64,000 bases of DNA, taken from assembly GCA_951804985.1 (NCBI GenBank), contig OX638133.1, positions 54,403,122 to 54,467,121 on the forward strand. The letters run 5' to 3'. The notes under the pieces are model-generated. The model had not been told where the DNA came from. It ran no database searches and saw only the letters and a program-made list of their open reading frames with translations. Within the stretch, counting starts at the first letter, position 1. Every line of letters starts with the position of its first letter. This document shows, in pieces, positions 22,027 to 35,577 of the stretch. This DNA comes from Dryomyza anilis. Taxonomy: Eukaryota > Arthropoda > Insecta > Diptera > Dryomyzidae. The position numbers and the translations under genes were made by a program.

Positions 22027-22550
22027 CAAGCGCGGATCCAAGGGGGGAGCGATGGGGGCGATCGCCCCCCCAAAAAAAGGCGCAAAATTTTCTAAAAAGC
22101 ATAAAATTTCAAATGCGCCTTATTTACTAAATGTTTGCGACTCTATAGAAGGGCGCAAAATATACAGAAGAGCGTTAAATTTTCTAAAAAGTATAAAATT
22201 TTAAATGCGCCTTATTTTCAAAATGTTTGCGCCTCTCTAGAAAGGCGCAAAATATACAGAAAAGCGCAAAATTTTCTAAATAGCATATTATTTCAAATGC
22301 GCCTTATTTACAAAATATTTGCGCCTCTATAGAAGGGCGCAAAATATACAGAAAGGCGCAACATTTTCTAAAAAGCATAAAATTGCAAATGCGCCTAATT
22401 TACAAATTGTTTGCGCCTCTACAGAAGGGCGCTAAATATAGTAAAATATTTGTAAAAAATAAACACAAAATGGAAAATGCACTTAAAATGCAGAATATTT
22501 GCGGCTTTTAAAAACATCGCAAAATATAGAAAAAGGCGCCAAATTTAAAA
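22027..22550 (+). mobile_element. hAT-Tip100-like element, truncated, unit 2
   Basis: It starts CAAGCGCGGATCCAAGG after GCTATAGG and has the 92-bp minisatellite at about 22078-22440. A private deletion of about 80 bp near 22445 precedes the breakpoint. Confidence 0.6.
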
Positions 22551-25073
22551 AAAGTTTGTTATAATAAAGCATTTTTATACATACTCAATGCTTATATTCC
22601 TCCGAACAGTCCAATAGAGATTTATGACTCACTTCATGAATCCATTGAATTTGTTATAAGTAATCTGAATCCCAGCGATGATATTATTTTGGTGGGTGAC
22701 TTTAATCTGCCTAATATATCTTGGTCGCTATCTGACGATGAAACTTTTTTTAATGCTTCTAATATCTCCTCTCGACTTGATCAACTTTTTGTTGACGCAA
22801 TCTGTTCCGATTTACAACAAGTAAGTTGTATAAAAAATCATCAACACAAACAATTGGATTTAGTTTTCACGACAGATTCATCAAAAATAATAGTTTCAAA
22901 TGCCAATTACTCTTTATCTAATATTGATAACTACCATCCTCCTCTTGGTATAGTTTACCAAGCGGATGAAGTAATTCCTGACCTATTGACGGAAGATCAG
23001 CTCTATTTTAATTTTAGAAAAGCTGATTATGATCTTTTGAACAGATTAATTGATCTAAAATTTAATGACCATAACGCCTGTATATTTTCTGAAAGTTTGG
23101 ATATAATTACCGAAAACTTTTATAAAATTATGTTTGAATGCATTTCACTTTCTGTTCCTATTGAACAAAAGCGCATCTCATCTTTATTCTATCCTTGGTA
23201 CACCAAAGATCTAAAACATTTAAGAAATACTCGTAATAGAGCCTGCAATAAGTATATTCGATCCCAAAATACGGATGATCTACACAACTATAGTAGAATT
23301 GCAGAGAATTTCAATAACCTCTGTGCCAGTCTTTACAGCGATTATTTGATACAAATGAATTTAAAACTGTTAGGAGATCCAAATAAATTCTGGTCTTTTA
23401 TCAATTTGAAAAAAAAGAGTGATGGTTTTCCCGCTTCTTTTAAATCAGATAACGGACTAACAAACGATCCTAATATAATATGTGGACTGTTTCCCAATCT
23501 TTTTCGAAAATCATTTAGTACTGACTATTTTAGTCCAGATTTAAATTATTTTAATTACGGTGGATCTTTACCTAAAACGTCCCTTGGAACAATTATACTT
23601 CCGCCTGAGCTTATTTTCGAAGAAATGAGCCAATTAGAAGAAGATACTAACGCTGGTCCTGATGGTATTCCACCAATATTACTAAAAAAATGCAGTTCTT
23701 CCTTGTGCAAACCATTGGCCTTCTTATTAAATCTCTTTCTGAAAGTTGTTTTCCTCACTTATGGAAATCATCTTTTATATCTCCAGTATTTAAAAAGGGC
23801 TGCAAAACAGACGTCGACCAATCGCAAAATTATCTTGTATTCCTAAACTTTTCGAACGTATGGTTTATCATTCCATTAAAAAACATTGCCATGATATTAT
23901 TGACACCTGTCAACATGGCTTTGTAAATAGTGGATCAACTGTCTCTAATCTCCTGGACTTTACTAGCTTTAGTCTACTTTCAATTGAATCACGAAACCAA
24001 GTTGATTGCATTAACACTGATTTCAGTAAGGCTTTTGATAAACTTTCACATAAACTAATTATATTTAAATTGAAACTGCTAGGGTTTCCTCAGTATTTTA
24101 TAGACTGGGTGGAATCTTATCTGAATACACGCTCTTATCAAATACGTTTTCGTGGTTGCTTATCATCTGCCTTTATCGCAACATCTGGTGTGCCCCAGGG
24201 TAGTCACTTAGGACCTCTATTATTCATATTGGCCATAAATGATGTATCACATAGCATCACCAGTTCTCGTTTGCTCATATATGCTGACGATATGAAACTG
24301 TATAAAGAAATAAAAAAAGAGGACGATTGTGAATTACTTCAGGATGATCTGAAGTCCTTTGAAGTTTGGTGTCAAAAAAACAGCTTAATATTAAATGCAA
24401 GCAAATGCCAAACAGTGTCATTTACTCGAAAAAGATCAAAACTATGTTTCAATTACAGAATTTCTAATCAAACTCTTCACCGAGCTGACTTTATTAAGGA
24501 TCTTGGCATAGTCTTTGATGATAAGCTGACTTTTAATGTTCATATTGATACAATTTGCAGTAAAGCATCTGCAATGCTGGGATTTGTAAAACGTTGGGCC
24601 AAAGAGTTCAACAACACATTAGTGACACAAACATTATATACAACATTGGTGCGACCACACCTTGAATATGCTTCTAAATGCTATGGTCTCCAATGTATAA
24701 ATCTCATATTAGCCGAATTGAAAGAATTCAAAAAAGGTTCGTTAGATTTGGATTAAACCATTTTAATTGGGTAGATCGTAATAATCTAAAACCTTATTCA
24801 GATCGTTTGATCTTAATAGGATTGCAACCGTTAGAAGTAAGGAGAAAAAATGCAGATATTGTATATATACATCAGCTATCTACAGGAATAATAGATTCTC
24901 CTGAGCTCTTAAACTATTTTAAAATCAATGACAATCGTAGAAGTATTCGTACTAATACTAATATTTTTTATGTACCTTTTAATAGAACAAACTATGGTAC
25001 AAACAACAGTTCTTTTTTCAATCTCTCTACGTCCAAATTAACTCTTAAAAGTAATCTGCGACGCATTTACTAA
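22551..25073 (+). pseudogene. LINE ORF2 5'-truncated pseudogene, unit 3
   Basis: It is collinear with unit 2 and has the same frameshifts. Open pieces are 22689-23846 (endonuclease end to RT fingers), 23860-24756 (RT motifs A-C) and 24678-25073 (C-terminal region with HISRIERIQKRF). The 3' UTR and TTA tail follow, ending near 25353. Confidence 0.85.
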
Positions 25074-25766
25074 TATTCTATATTGTATAATAAAAATTTT
25101 ATTAATTTGTGATGTATATAAAATACATGTTGTGAATTGCCCGAGCCAAATAATTGGTAAATATTTCCAGATAATGTTTTCACTAGCATAAAAACTCTCT
25201 TGGTATTAGCTGTGAGAAAATAAAATATTTTATATTATAACTATACATTTAAAAAAAAACATCTGTACCGAGTACGTTCCTGGCTTAGTGTTAAACCTTA
25301 TGTTTGAGAAAGTGCGAAATAGCTAGCTGTAGTAGCTAAACTCTATTATTATTATTATATCATATCTTCGAACTTCATGATTTCTTCCTTTTTTCAAACG
25401 TACTTAAAGTTGAAATTTACAAAAATAAAAATTAAAATTTTTACTTTGCCATTGAATTTCTCAATGAAAATAACTACTACAAAATGAAAATAACTAAAAC
25501 CTACAGTCACTGTAGAATTGCAGTCATGGAATTTAATAAAAAAAAAGTAGTTAAACTATAAAAAATTAATAAAAATACAGTAAAAACAAGTAGTACAGCA
25601 TAATATTAAAATAGCTACACAGAATACAGTACTGCAGTAATTTTTTGAGTGTAGATATTATGAAAGTGGAATATAAAAGTGGAATATAAAATTTGAATTT
25701 GGAATATTTATATTACATGTTTTGTTAGTAAAAGAATATTTGCTTATACAACTTCTGGTCACACTG

Positions 25767-26003
<237 letters not shown>

Positions 26004-26082
26004 TAAGTTGAACTATTGTTGGCATGATTAATAATTGATTTTTCACACTTTGAGTTCTAATATCTCCGAATATTTAACCTAT

Positions 26083-26580
26083 TGTTACGAATTTGCTCCA
26101 CTGTGTAAGATTAAATGAGACGCAAGACAAGACAGCGCACTAAGCAACGTGATAGAAAGAGACGGAAGGTCATTCAAAGCACTGACGCAATGTGCGAAAA
26201 AAAGATTGAAGATCAGCGCATTAAAAACACGAATAAGATGCCAGTAGCATGCATCATTTACGAAACGAGTAGAAGTTTCTCGAAACATGTCGAATCTTGT
26301 CGAACTGATGCATGCAGTATATAGGGGCGTCGCATTTGAGGCACAGCACTTCAGTAGTAATTGGAAAGTGGTCCAGTGCATCTCGTGTGTGATCAATGTC
26401 AAATAAAATAGTTGACATGCAGAAGTTTTCGAATTTATAATTAGTAAAGTTGTTAGTTAATGTGAATTAATAAAGTTAATTGTTGTAGTTTAAACCAATA
26501 ATAAGATTGTTTTTATTTTGTACACAATCCAGAGATACGAACGAGTAGAAGAGTTTTCCGTAGACTTAATTTTCGTAACA
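26083..26580 (+). repeat. Solo LTR, unit 3
   Basis: It is the third near-identical 498-bp copy, with the same ends and promoter-like motifs. Confidence 0.65.
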
Positions 26581-26682
26581 ATACATTTTTCATATTTATT
26601 GATTTTGGGTGCTATAGAAAATATAAACGAGTTGGGAAAGTTTGGTCACATAGGTAAGTTCGGTCACATGGGGCGGATTTTT

Positions 26683-27304
26683 ATAGTCGGTCGGGCCCGG
26701 CTATAGAATACCCTACACCTTTGGTGGGGATATTAATGTGGAATATTTAATTGCATACCTTAATTTTAAAGTTTTTAATTATGCTGAACCTCCCCACCCT
26801 CAGAATATTATTCATAAATCAGAAATGTACGTCTTATATCCCCATAAATTAAAAAATGTACATAAAAGTATAAACAACTAAAAAAAAAAATTGATAAATA
26901 TAATTGGGCGGACCACGCCTATATTTAAAATTTTGAAAGGCTAATATTTCATAGATTTGATTTTAATAATCTACGGATCAAATTTCCACTACGAAAACCC
27001 GGGAAATAATGAAAAAAAAAGTGGGCGGATCACGCCCATTTTTGGACCATTTTTGGATAGGTGAATTCTAACAATACCTTTTAAATTTCATAACTGTACC
27101 TTGATAATTTTCGAGTTATTAGTTCCGAAAGAGTTATGTAAAAGTGACTAGTATGGGAGGTGGGCCTGTCCGTTGACCGATTTGGCTCATTTTCAAACTC
27201 AGTTCCTACTTTTGGCTAAAATATATTGAGACGAAATATCATCGCATTCTGATCAGTATTTCTCAAGTTATTCTGTATTCGGACAGCAAGACAGCAGGAC
27301 AGCA

Positions 27305-27372
<68 letters not shown>

Positions 27373-27508
27373 GGACATGGCTAAACGGACTCGGGTAGTG
27401 ATGCTGATCAAGAATATATATACTTTTCCATACCGGACACGCCTCCTAAGGGGCGTTACAATATATGCACAAAGTTAATATACCCTGTACCTCATAGGTG
27501 TAGGGTAT
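26683..27508 (+). mobile_element. DINE-1/mini-me-like element, unit 3
   Basis: It has the same organisation as 15649-16432, with fifteen GACA units at 27310-27369. The left hairpin carries one mismatch (CCCGGCTAT). Confidence 0.65.
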
Positions 27509-27621
27509 AAAAAGTCATTTTTTAAATTTGAACATTCATAACGAGACGTCCGACTCTGGCCGCTATAGGCAAGCGCGGATCCAAGGGGGGAGCGATGGGG
27601 GCGATCGCCCCCCCAAAAAAG

Positions 27622-27900
27622 GCGCAAAATTTTCTAAAAAGCATAAAATTTCAAATGCGCCTTATTTACTAAATGTTTGCGACTCTATAGAAGGGCGCAA
27701 AATATACAGAAGAGCGTTAAATTTTCTAAAAAGTATAAAATTTTAAATGCGCCTTATTTTCAAAATGTTTGCGCCTCTCTAGAAAGGCGCAAAATATACA
27801 GAAAGGCGCAACATTTTCTAAAAAGCATAAAATTGCAAATGCGCCTAATTTACAAATTGTTTGCGCCTCTACAGAAGGGCGCTAAATATAGTAAAAGGCG
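27622..27900. repeat. About 92-bp GCGC minisatellite, copy A
   Basis: It has one repeat fewer than units 1 and 2; the copy starting AAAAGCGCAAAATTTTCTAAATAGC is missing. This is typical array-length change. Confidence 0.75.
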
Positions 27901-28204
27901 CAAAATTTCAGAATTTTTAGGCCTTTTTAAAAGACCGGTAACTTCAGAGAAAGGCACTAAATTTTGAAAAAAATAAACACAAAATGGAAAATGCGCTTAA
28001 AATGCAGAATATTTGCGGCTTTTAAAAACATTGCAAAATATAGAAAAAGGCGCCAAATTTAAAAAAAAAAAAAAAAAAAACAATTAATATACAGTGTAAA
28101 TATGCGTCATATTCATTTTTGGTTTGTTTTGATAATTTTGCGCTTGTGAAGACGATAAATACTGTAAGTTATGCGCTGTTTTAATTTTGATCGTTATTTG
28201 AATA

Positions 28205-29421
28205 CCGTCAACTGGGGTGACTTTGACCCGAAAAACTGTATATGTTGATTTTGTAATGCTTTTAATTCGCTATTTTGTAATGGAATTAATATTTCATTAT
28301 TTTCGCAATCAAAATTTCATGGTGTAATAACAGTAATTATAAAAAAATAAAAATAAAAATGGTTCAAAGTCACCTCGCGCGTGAGGTGACTTTGGCCCAA
28401 ACATGTTTATCACTAATTTTATCTATGTTTTTATGGAACTATGAGATGACTATGATAATATATCATCATAAACGTTTTACTGAAAATCCCGATCACTTGA
28501 AACCCATATATTTCGAATAATAAGCATGGTAATAAGGATTAATATGAAAAAGATATAAAGCATTTTGTATTTATCATTAGAACAAGTTCATTAAATGGAA
28601 TTAATCAAGTAAAATAGCCAACTGATATGTAATATCAATTACAAAAAATAAATTCTGACTATTTCACACTTCTTTTTTAGTAAAGGGCTTATGTGAATTT
28701 ATTTTTTTAATATTTCTAGATAAATAATGATCACTTCCAGTTTGTACCCGCCTTAGTTTTGCAATTAACTCAACTCCGTTGTTTTTCATTTATATTGTTA
28801 TGTCAATATCTGCCATTAAATAAACAAACTAACTAAAATTCAAACACGTTTATTTTAAAAATGGGAAAATATAGTATACATTTGGAAAATAATTGAACAA
28901 ATAAATCCACAATTTCACATGAGTTATTTTAACATTGGGTATACACGTTCGAATTATTGATGTGGGTTTTAACCGGGTCAAAGTCAACTCCATGTATAGT
29001 TTTGGGCGACTTTAACTCGGGCCAAAGTCACCCCAAAAACATTAATTTTAAGAACGATTAAATAAAATAAATAATTAAAAATAGTAATGGACTAAAATGA
29101 CAATACATACATGGTTTATTAGAAAGAAAATATATTAATTTCTAACATAAAGCATACGTATATTTTACATACTCAATTGATTTTGTTCGTAAATAAAATT
29201 ATTGATTTTTAGCTACATTTACAAAGATATTAATATGTTGTAATATGAGTGCTAAAAGTTAAGGAAATAGCATAACGCAGATAGAAAATGCTTCAAAGAA
29301 AATTATTGTAAAAGAAATGAAATCTGTAAGTCACTTGGATGCTGAGTAAATTTGAATGCAAACATTATTTTTTGTTTGGCCAAAGTCACCTCTGGAAGTC
29401 TAAAGTCACCCCAGTTGACGG
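28205..29421. mobile_element. TIR element with GTGACTTTG motifs, TA flanks
   Basis: The ends are CCGTCAACTGGGGTGACTTT on the left and its inverse (AAGTCACCCCAGTTGACGG) on the right. TA lies directly outside each end (28203-28204, 29422-29423), suggesting a TA duplication. Inside, the AAAGTCACC/GGTGACTTT motif recurs, including a near-palindrome at about 28366-28397 and a pair near 28990-29030. There is no ORF. It is non-autonomous; superfamily is uncertain. Confidence 0.65.
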
Positions 29422-29423
29422 TA

Positions 29424-31467
29424 GTTTACGCCTTTTTTCGCTTTTTTCTCTACATTGCGCCTTTGTGTAAAAATTACTACCTATTTCCAGATAACTAATA
29501 TTCTGTAAATTACCTTTTTAATTGTTCGCTTTTTTTAAATTTTGCGACTTAAAAAAACTTTTTGACATTTTAATCTTTGTTAAAATGGTTCAAAATAGCG
29601 GGTAACTTTTATTTTAAAGTTGACTTTAAATTGTCTACGAATATGCGCCATTGTATTTTGACAAAGATTCTGAAGAATACACAATTCGAGTTTTAAGTGT
29701 TTTGAGATCTATATCAAAATGTCCCAAGACAAAAATTTTAGGCAATGTCGAGACAGTTTAGAAACATTTGTTCGACATATTTTAAAAAGAGATCACAAGC
29801 TGTCTGCCCGATCCCAAAATATGCCGTGAATCTGTCATTAAAATTCCACAAAATTTTACAACCTTCATACACTTCCCAAAATAATCCAATTATCTGTGTG
29901 TTGGCCGGAAATATTCCTGAAAAATGACATAAATTTTGTCTCGGGGTATCAATATTAAATCGAATTTAAACATTATAGGCGCATAACCATAGACAATTGT
30001 AAACAACTTTAATAATTCGACTTAAAAAAATTCGACTTTTTTAGAATTTTCGTATAGAATAAATTGCCAAATAGATGATTTTGAATTTAGTTTTTAAAAA
30101 ATACACATATTTTTTTGTATATCTTCGTTGTACAACTATAAGTCCAAATACCATTTATGAAAGTTTGATAAAAATTCGATAATTCATAGTTTAAGATGTG
30201 TTGGTGTATTTTTCATAATTAAAAATCAATTATTTACAAAATATAGTTTTTAAGTATGTCCATTCGGCACTGCGCTAAAATGTTATGATTGTTTCAAATT
30301 ATATTTGAAGAAGTTATTAACAAAAAAAATCGATATTGAAACAAAATTTATTTGATGACTTTTAGTTCTATAACGACGATTTATAATCTGATTTTTACGT
30401 TTTTAGTATTTTTGAAATTAAAAAAAACTATTGTAAATTAATTGAATAATTGGTGAAATAACTATTACATTTTAATTCTTGAATAAATGGTACAAAAAAC
30501 TAGGTTAAATATCAAACTTAAGTTTGGTACAAATGGTACAATTGGTACAAATGTTATACTTAAAAAAAAATCAAATATTTTTGGTTTTCGAAATATTCTG
30601 ACTTGTTATGTGAAAATAATCATTAAAAATACATTGTGTATATCTGAAGTAGTTTTCCAATGAGATGTCGGTATTGATCACCTTTAATATAATACACAAA
30701 TTGAATTTTGTTTTCAAAGGATACTGAGATATGTACAGCTTCGTAAAATCAGAGACCAAAAATATTTTTTTTTTCAAATTTATATGTAAAAAGTCATTGT
30801 AAGAAATTATGGCACTGTAAAACAAAGGGTATCATTAGATAACATTCGATGAACATTTTTAATTTATGGTCTTATTTTTATTATAGGACTGTTAAATTTT
30901 AAAATATTTTTTAATAATTATATTTGAGAAATATAAATAAAAGTTCATATTATTAAAGTTAAAAATAATTATTTTTGATAAATATTTTCAAAATTCAAAT
31001 ATAATTTTTATTTTAGATACATATTTATTAAAATCAATATTCATTATTATTTTTGATATATATATGGAAAAAAAGTCGTTACTCCTACCAAAAAATCTCC
31101 AAACAAACAAACAAACAATTTGGCTGAACTTTAGATAACCGGATGAAGTGAAATACTTTTTCTTCAAACTATCGGACTTGTGGCACTCCAGATAAATCGA
31201 AACCTTATAAAAAAAAAATTTCGATATAACTTGCCAACGAAATATTATAATTAACTGTTTAAAAAAGCGTTTCAGCGTTACCTATTCATTTCAAAATTTT
31301 CTTCGTCATTTTGATAAATAATTAAATATTTTTCTCAACAATCAGCATTTCATATTAATTTTATTTTTTACATAATTACAAATCCTAATCGCTATGGTTA
31401 TTAGATCATAAAAATAACCATATAATTACAAATGTGGCATTATTACCTTTCATTTGAGTACCTATAT
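29424..31467. other. AT-rich interior of copy A, no gene
   Basis: I see only short chance frames. The most structured part is a run of GGTACAAATGGTACAATTGG near 30528-30551. There is no RNA gene or terminal repeat. The stretch recurs almost unchanged at about 38733-40645. Confidence 0.5.
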
Positions 31468-31475
31468 GATCAAAT

Positions 31476-32344
31476 GGGATCCGTACGAAAAAAAAAATGT
31501 CGAAACCTTAAAATGTCGAATTATAAAAGCCTTAGAACGCCGAAACAATATTTGGCCGAATCACAAAATGTCGAAAAATATTTTAAAGCTAGAAAATGTC
31601 GACAAATATTTTAATCTATAAATACAAAAACATTTTTTATAGGATCATAAAATGTCGAAAAATAAAATGCCGAAGTATCAAAATGTTGAAATACAAATTT
31701 CAAATCCTATATGAGCAAGTCCACACCGAATCTCGTAGGATTTGCAACTCACTCTCTTTGATTTAAATGATATTTTGGATAAAGGGTATCGGGATCTGCA
31801 TTCACCATTTTTTTTCCGACCACTATTTCCAAAGATATCATTAAAACTAATAAAACAATCTTTTGAAAAATTCTTCTAAACATGAACATATGACAACTGG
31901 TCGTTATCCTTGAACTTCGAATTGCATGTCCTTAAAAAAATCATTTAAAAAAAAATCGAAATTTTGTTGATTTTTTATAAGTGTTGAAGCTAAATTCCAA
32001 GATGGTATTTTGAAGGCAGCATATTTAAAAATCTCGGCATGAATTCTAGAGTAGCTAAAAATCAGAATTCGTTCTTTTTTAATATCTTTATCTTCGAGTT
32101 TTTTTCGACATTTTGCATCATTTTTTCACCAAAAAATGATTTCGTCATATTAAATTTCGACATTTTTAGTTTTCGACATTTTTTTTTTCGACATTTTGGT
32201 TTTCGACATTTTGGTTTTCGACATTTTGGTTTTCGACATTTTTGTTTTCGACATTTTCAGGTTTCGACATTTTTATTTTCTACATTTTTGTCTTCGGTAT
32301 TTTTAGTTTCGATATTTTAAATTTCGACTTATCGTACCAGACCC
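31476..32344. mobile_element. Merlin-like foldback element, copy A
   Basis: The ends are GGGATCCGTACGAAAAA on the left and, on the minus strand from the right, GGGTCTGGTACGATAAG. A perfect 8-bp duplication GATCAAAT lies at 31468-31475 and 32345-32352. Both arms consist of AATGTCGAAA-type repeats (TTTCGACATTTT on the right), so the arms can pair. Ends starting GGG with 8-bp duplications suggest the Merlin superfamily. No transposase is present. The tandem 15-mer GGTTTTCGACATTTT occurs three times near 32200-32240. Confidence 0.7.
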
Positions 32345-32624
32345 GATCAAATATGTAGATGGACCGGATAATCGTTTTTTCTAGGGTACTACGGATCCGA
32401 CCGCACCCTATATTTGTTTTGTTTTTTAAGCAAATAAAACGGTTGATTTAAAGAAAAAAGTTGCTTTAAAGAAGTGCAGTTGTATAAAATATAAAGTACA
32501 GAAAATATAAAAAAAGGGCCCAAATTAATTGTTGGGGCGCATTTTAGAAAAAATTGGAAAACGGCGCAAAAAAATCAATCTCCCCCCCCCAAATCATACT
32601 TCTGGATCCGCCCATGGCTAGAGG

Positions 32625-34140
32625 CGTCCATAACTCAAAACCTTTAAAAGTTTTAAGATGAAATTTATTTTAACTTTTAGCTGAATGAATACCCTTTCAG
32701 GCGATACCAAATTCTATTGCTTCTAATGTTTCCAAACCTGCTCGCTAGATGCTTAAAATGTGAGATTTTTTGGTTATAAAACTTCATTTTGCTATAAGGC
32801 CTGTACCCTCTAGGTTTGGAACAATTTGGTAAGCATTTGACCAGATACTTCATTAGTCGGAAATGTATGAAAATTAAAAAACACAATTACTGGACACTAG
32901 CCTGGAACCCTTTCTTTCGACACTTTTTCAATTATAAAAACAGTGGGCATAAACCTAAGTGGGCACGTGTCCTAAAGTTTTCCACCAGATTGCCATGCCT
33001 GTTAATAAAAATCCATTAATAAAAAATGTATTTATTTTTGTTAAGGGTACCACGTGAACATATTTGCGACTTTCTTTATTCAGTTTTAGGACAAAATTTC
33101 ACATAAGTGACATTTGGGATATTTATGATTTTATTTTTGTCACTTTATGCCCATTTAGTTGGCCTGTCATTTTTCAAAATTGTTTTTCTAAATGTACATT
33201 TCGGTTTAAAATTCACATAAGAACTAAATACGTGAAAACAAGGTTTTAAAATACTTGTTTAAAGTATCAACAGTAGCGATTTTATACCGAGTATGATAAT
33301 TACATTAAACACTTTGTAAGTGTTCAATAAATTATTACTCCTAAACACATTCATTACTTCTGTTAACTACTGCATGTATTTATCTTAAATGGTAAATTTT
33401 AATTAGATTTTGGAACAAATACTTATTAATTGCCTCAAATAATAATTATTGGAAGTGTTTGCTAGAAACACTTGTTTGCGAGGATGTATATGCCCGAGTA
33501 TTTCCGAAAGCAATCATCTAATTGTCATGTAATAATGCTGTGCCGAACCTCGCCAAACGTGCAATTTTAACACTAGAACTCACATTCGACTCAGACAAAT
33601 TAACAGCTTCCATGCCCACTGTTGCCTACAGGCAATATTGCAAGTTTTGTTCCAAAACCCGTGTTAAATGTCGCTATTTCCTGTTAAATAAAGAGACTTA
33701 CTTCATCTTCTTTTCTGCATTAAACTTCGTCCTTCTTTATTTTTATATCACTATTAATTACTTTACAATCTTTTGTTCATGTTACGTTTTACAAAATAGT
33801 ACAATATACAACTCTTAATTTTAAAACAACTCACTTAAAAACTAAATAACTGACGCTTATATACTAATGCTTAATCTAAATCTCAATTCGCCACATCATT
33901 TGTTGCATTTCTTTACTTTCACATTTCGCCAGAGGTCTTAACCCTGACCGTGAGAAATAACGCAAAATCATACAAAAATTCATTGACTCATGATGGCCTT
34001 GAATTGAAGTCATCATGAGTTTCTTTGTCTACCCGGCAATTGCATCGCGTGCTTATTTGTTTACAAGCCAACCGCTTAACATTGCTGCGAATTGGGTTCG
34101 CAGTCACTATTGCTGATATTGTATTTTTACGCCTGTTGTA
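32625..34140. other. Unassigned AT-rich stretch, copy A
   Basis: No convincing gene was seen. It contains short frames and an 8-bp-stem hairpin CTGCGAATTGGGTTCGCAG near 34086-34104. It begins with sequence related to 5680-5770 (GAATGAATACC block). The whole stretch is repeated in copies B and C. Confidence 0.4.
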
Positions 34141-34963
34141 ATGTTGTAGTTGATTTATTTTACATTTTTTGATTTATTTTACAATTTAATTAATCAAAAG
34201 ACACTTTTTAATGTTAGAGTTGAAAGAACACTTTTATTATTTTAGTACCTCCACTTGAGGTTGGTTAAACTACAATCATTTAAATTGCAACGAAAGGTAT
34301 TAACAATACCTTCGTTGCAAGATTTTCTTAAATTCAATTTTCATAATGTTCTAGTGATTTTTCACTTTCACTCAATTTTGGTGTACGTGACTTTTGAAGA
34401 AAGTCCGACTTGCAGTTTTTGGCTGACACCAATTGCGAAATATCAGAATTGTTGGCAACCGCTGCTCTGCTTATTTTTACGTAGCCCCCTAATCATGCAA
34501 TGATAAATTCTATTGCAAGAGGTGTGGTCTAAGTAAAGCTTTAGCGCTTTTCAGAATTATCGCAAGCTTTTGTTAACTGTGGAAGAGAAGCTAACTTGAA
34601 AGAGGTGTGTTCTACCCAAAGCTTAGCGCTTTGCCAAATTATTATTGTTGCCAACGTGAAGCGTTGGGACAATGCTACAAACATGTTGCTTTACAACATG
34701 ATATGAAAAACATGATGCGCTCAACATATGTACAGCAACATCCAAAATTTAATGAGTAGTGAAGAACCATAAAGAAAAGAAAAATGTTGTGAACTAATTC
34801 ACAACACGCCGCATTTTTTAACAACATGCTTTTGTTTTTAATCAAAATTGCACTACATTGAAATATTAAAATATGTTAGGAACGAAAATTCAAAAATAGC
34901 AAGAGATGCCCATTAGGGAAATACCAATGAAATGACTGATTGCCATTATATTGACACCCAACA
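34141..34963 (-). repeat. LTR-like segment next to polypurine tract, copy A
   Basis: On the minus strand a purine tract (AAGGGGGAGGAA, about 34964-34976) precedes TGTTGGGTGTCAATATAATG. This is the arrangement expected at the 3' LTR of an LTR retrotransposon. The right two thirds (about 34806-34215) are repeated at 36066-35578. AATAAAAG on the minus strand near 34235 may be a poly(A) signal. The end of the LTR is not resolved. Confidence 0.5.
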
Positions 34964-35062
34964 TTCCTCCCCCTTAGAAAAAAAAAATTTACTTCAAACC
35001 TCCATATACTAACTTACTCTATTCTTACTACATACTTATATACACATTCGCCTTCCTGCTTG

Positions 35063-35466
35063 TCAATCACCGTTTTCGTGTATTACTGTCGTTGTTGTCT
35101 CATTACTGCCGTTGTTGACCCCATAGTTGTCTTCTACTTCTTTTTGCAATTGCTCCAGTGTCCTCTGCAAGTTGCGTGTAGCCGGTTGAGTTACTGCTTG
35201 GTGCCAAAGGCTTACCGGAGTCTCCGTTTTAACACAGTTGTCTTCCTCGTATGCTCAAATATCACTCTTCCCGCTGGTGCCTTAGATTTGTACCAGTTCT
35301 CTCCGTCATTGGACTCCATCGGTATTATGGTTGGCTCTGCGGATAACAAAACTCTACTCACCAATGGCATGGGTGAAGCGATTCCCATTTGTGATACCGG
35401 TACTTCCAGTCCCAGAGTTGCTTTCAGATCCTCCTGGTTGTCTTCCCCATTACTTACTGCCGATCG
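35063..35466 (-). pseudogene. Unrecognised retroelement ORF remnant
   Basis: The minus strand between the two LTR-like repeats is open from 35466 to TAA at 35212 (84 codons, GEDNQEDLKATLGLEVPVSQ near its start). In another frame it is open from about 35236 to TGA at 35063, with a helical stretch LQRTLEQLQKEVEDNY. It probably represents the end of an internal ORF of the LTR element, shifted once. The 136-codon plus-strand frame here looks like the shadow. Family is unknown. Confidence 0.35.
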
Positions 35467-35577
35467 CTAATCATTAGTTTCAAATAAAACGGTCTTACCT
35501 CTTGAAGATCCAGGAATCATTTGTCGAGCCCCCTTGAAAGCCCCTTGATGTCGTTTGCTCTGTCCTAGTACTTAAAA

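Larger units (their letters stand above)
17083..22550. repeat. 5.5-kb tandem unit 2
   Basis: At the junction CCAAATTTAAAAAAAG runs straight into GTTTGTTATAATAAAGC of LINE ORF2, with AAAG microhomology to the original ORF2 sequence at 12089. The unit is near-identical to unit 3. It lacks about 80 bp near 22445 (GTAAAAGGCGC to TTTTGTAAAA). Confidence 0.9.
27570..32616. mobile_element. hAT-Tip100-like non-autonomous element, full copy A
   Basis: The left end is CAAGCGCGGATCCAAGGGGG; the right end on the minus strand is CATGGGCGGATCCAGAAG. Both are followed inward by poly-G and GGCGCAAAA/GCGCC text. The flanks are GCTATAGG (27562-27569) and GCTAGAGG (32617-32624), an 8-bp duplication with one mismatch. 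CGGATCCA-type ends with 8-bp duplications are known for Tip100/Zaphod-like hATs. No transposase is recognisable; the interior hosts two smaller elements (28205-29421 and 31476-32344). Confidence 0.6.

Noticed and set aside
32039..32320. ORF with FRHFG repeats (also at 41182 and 49093), or a CRISPR-like array
   Set aside because: The 15-mers are directly adjacent without spacers and form one arm of a foldback element.
35060..35470. 136-codon plus-strand ORF, repeated at 44239 and 52159
   Set aside because: It starts at a non-ATG codon, has hydrophobic and Ser-rich composition typical of antisense reading, and its minus strand has more protein-like frames between LTR-like repeats.
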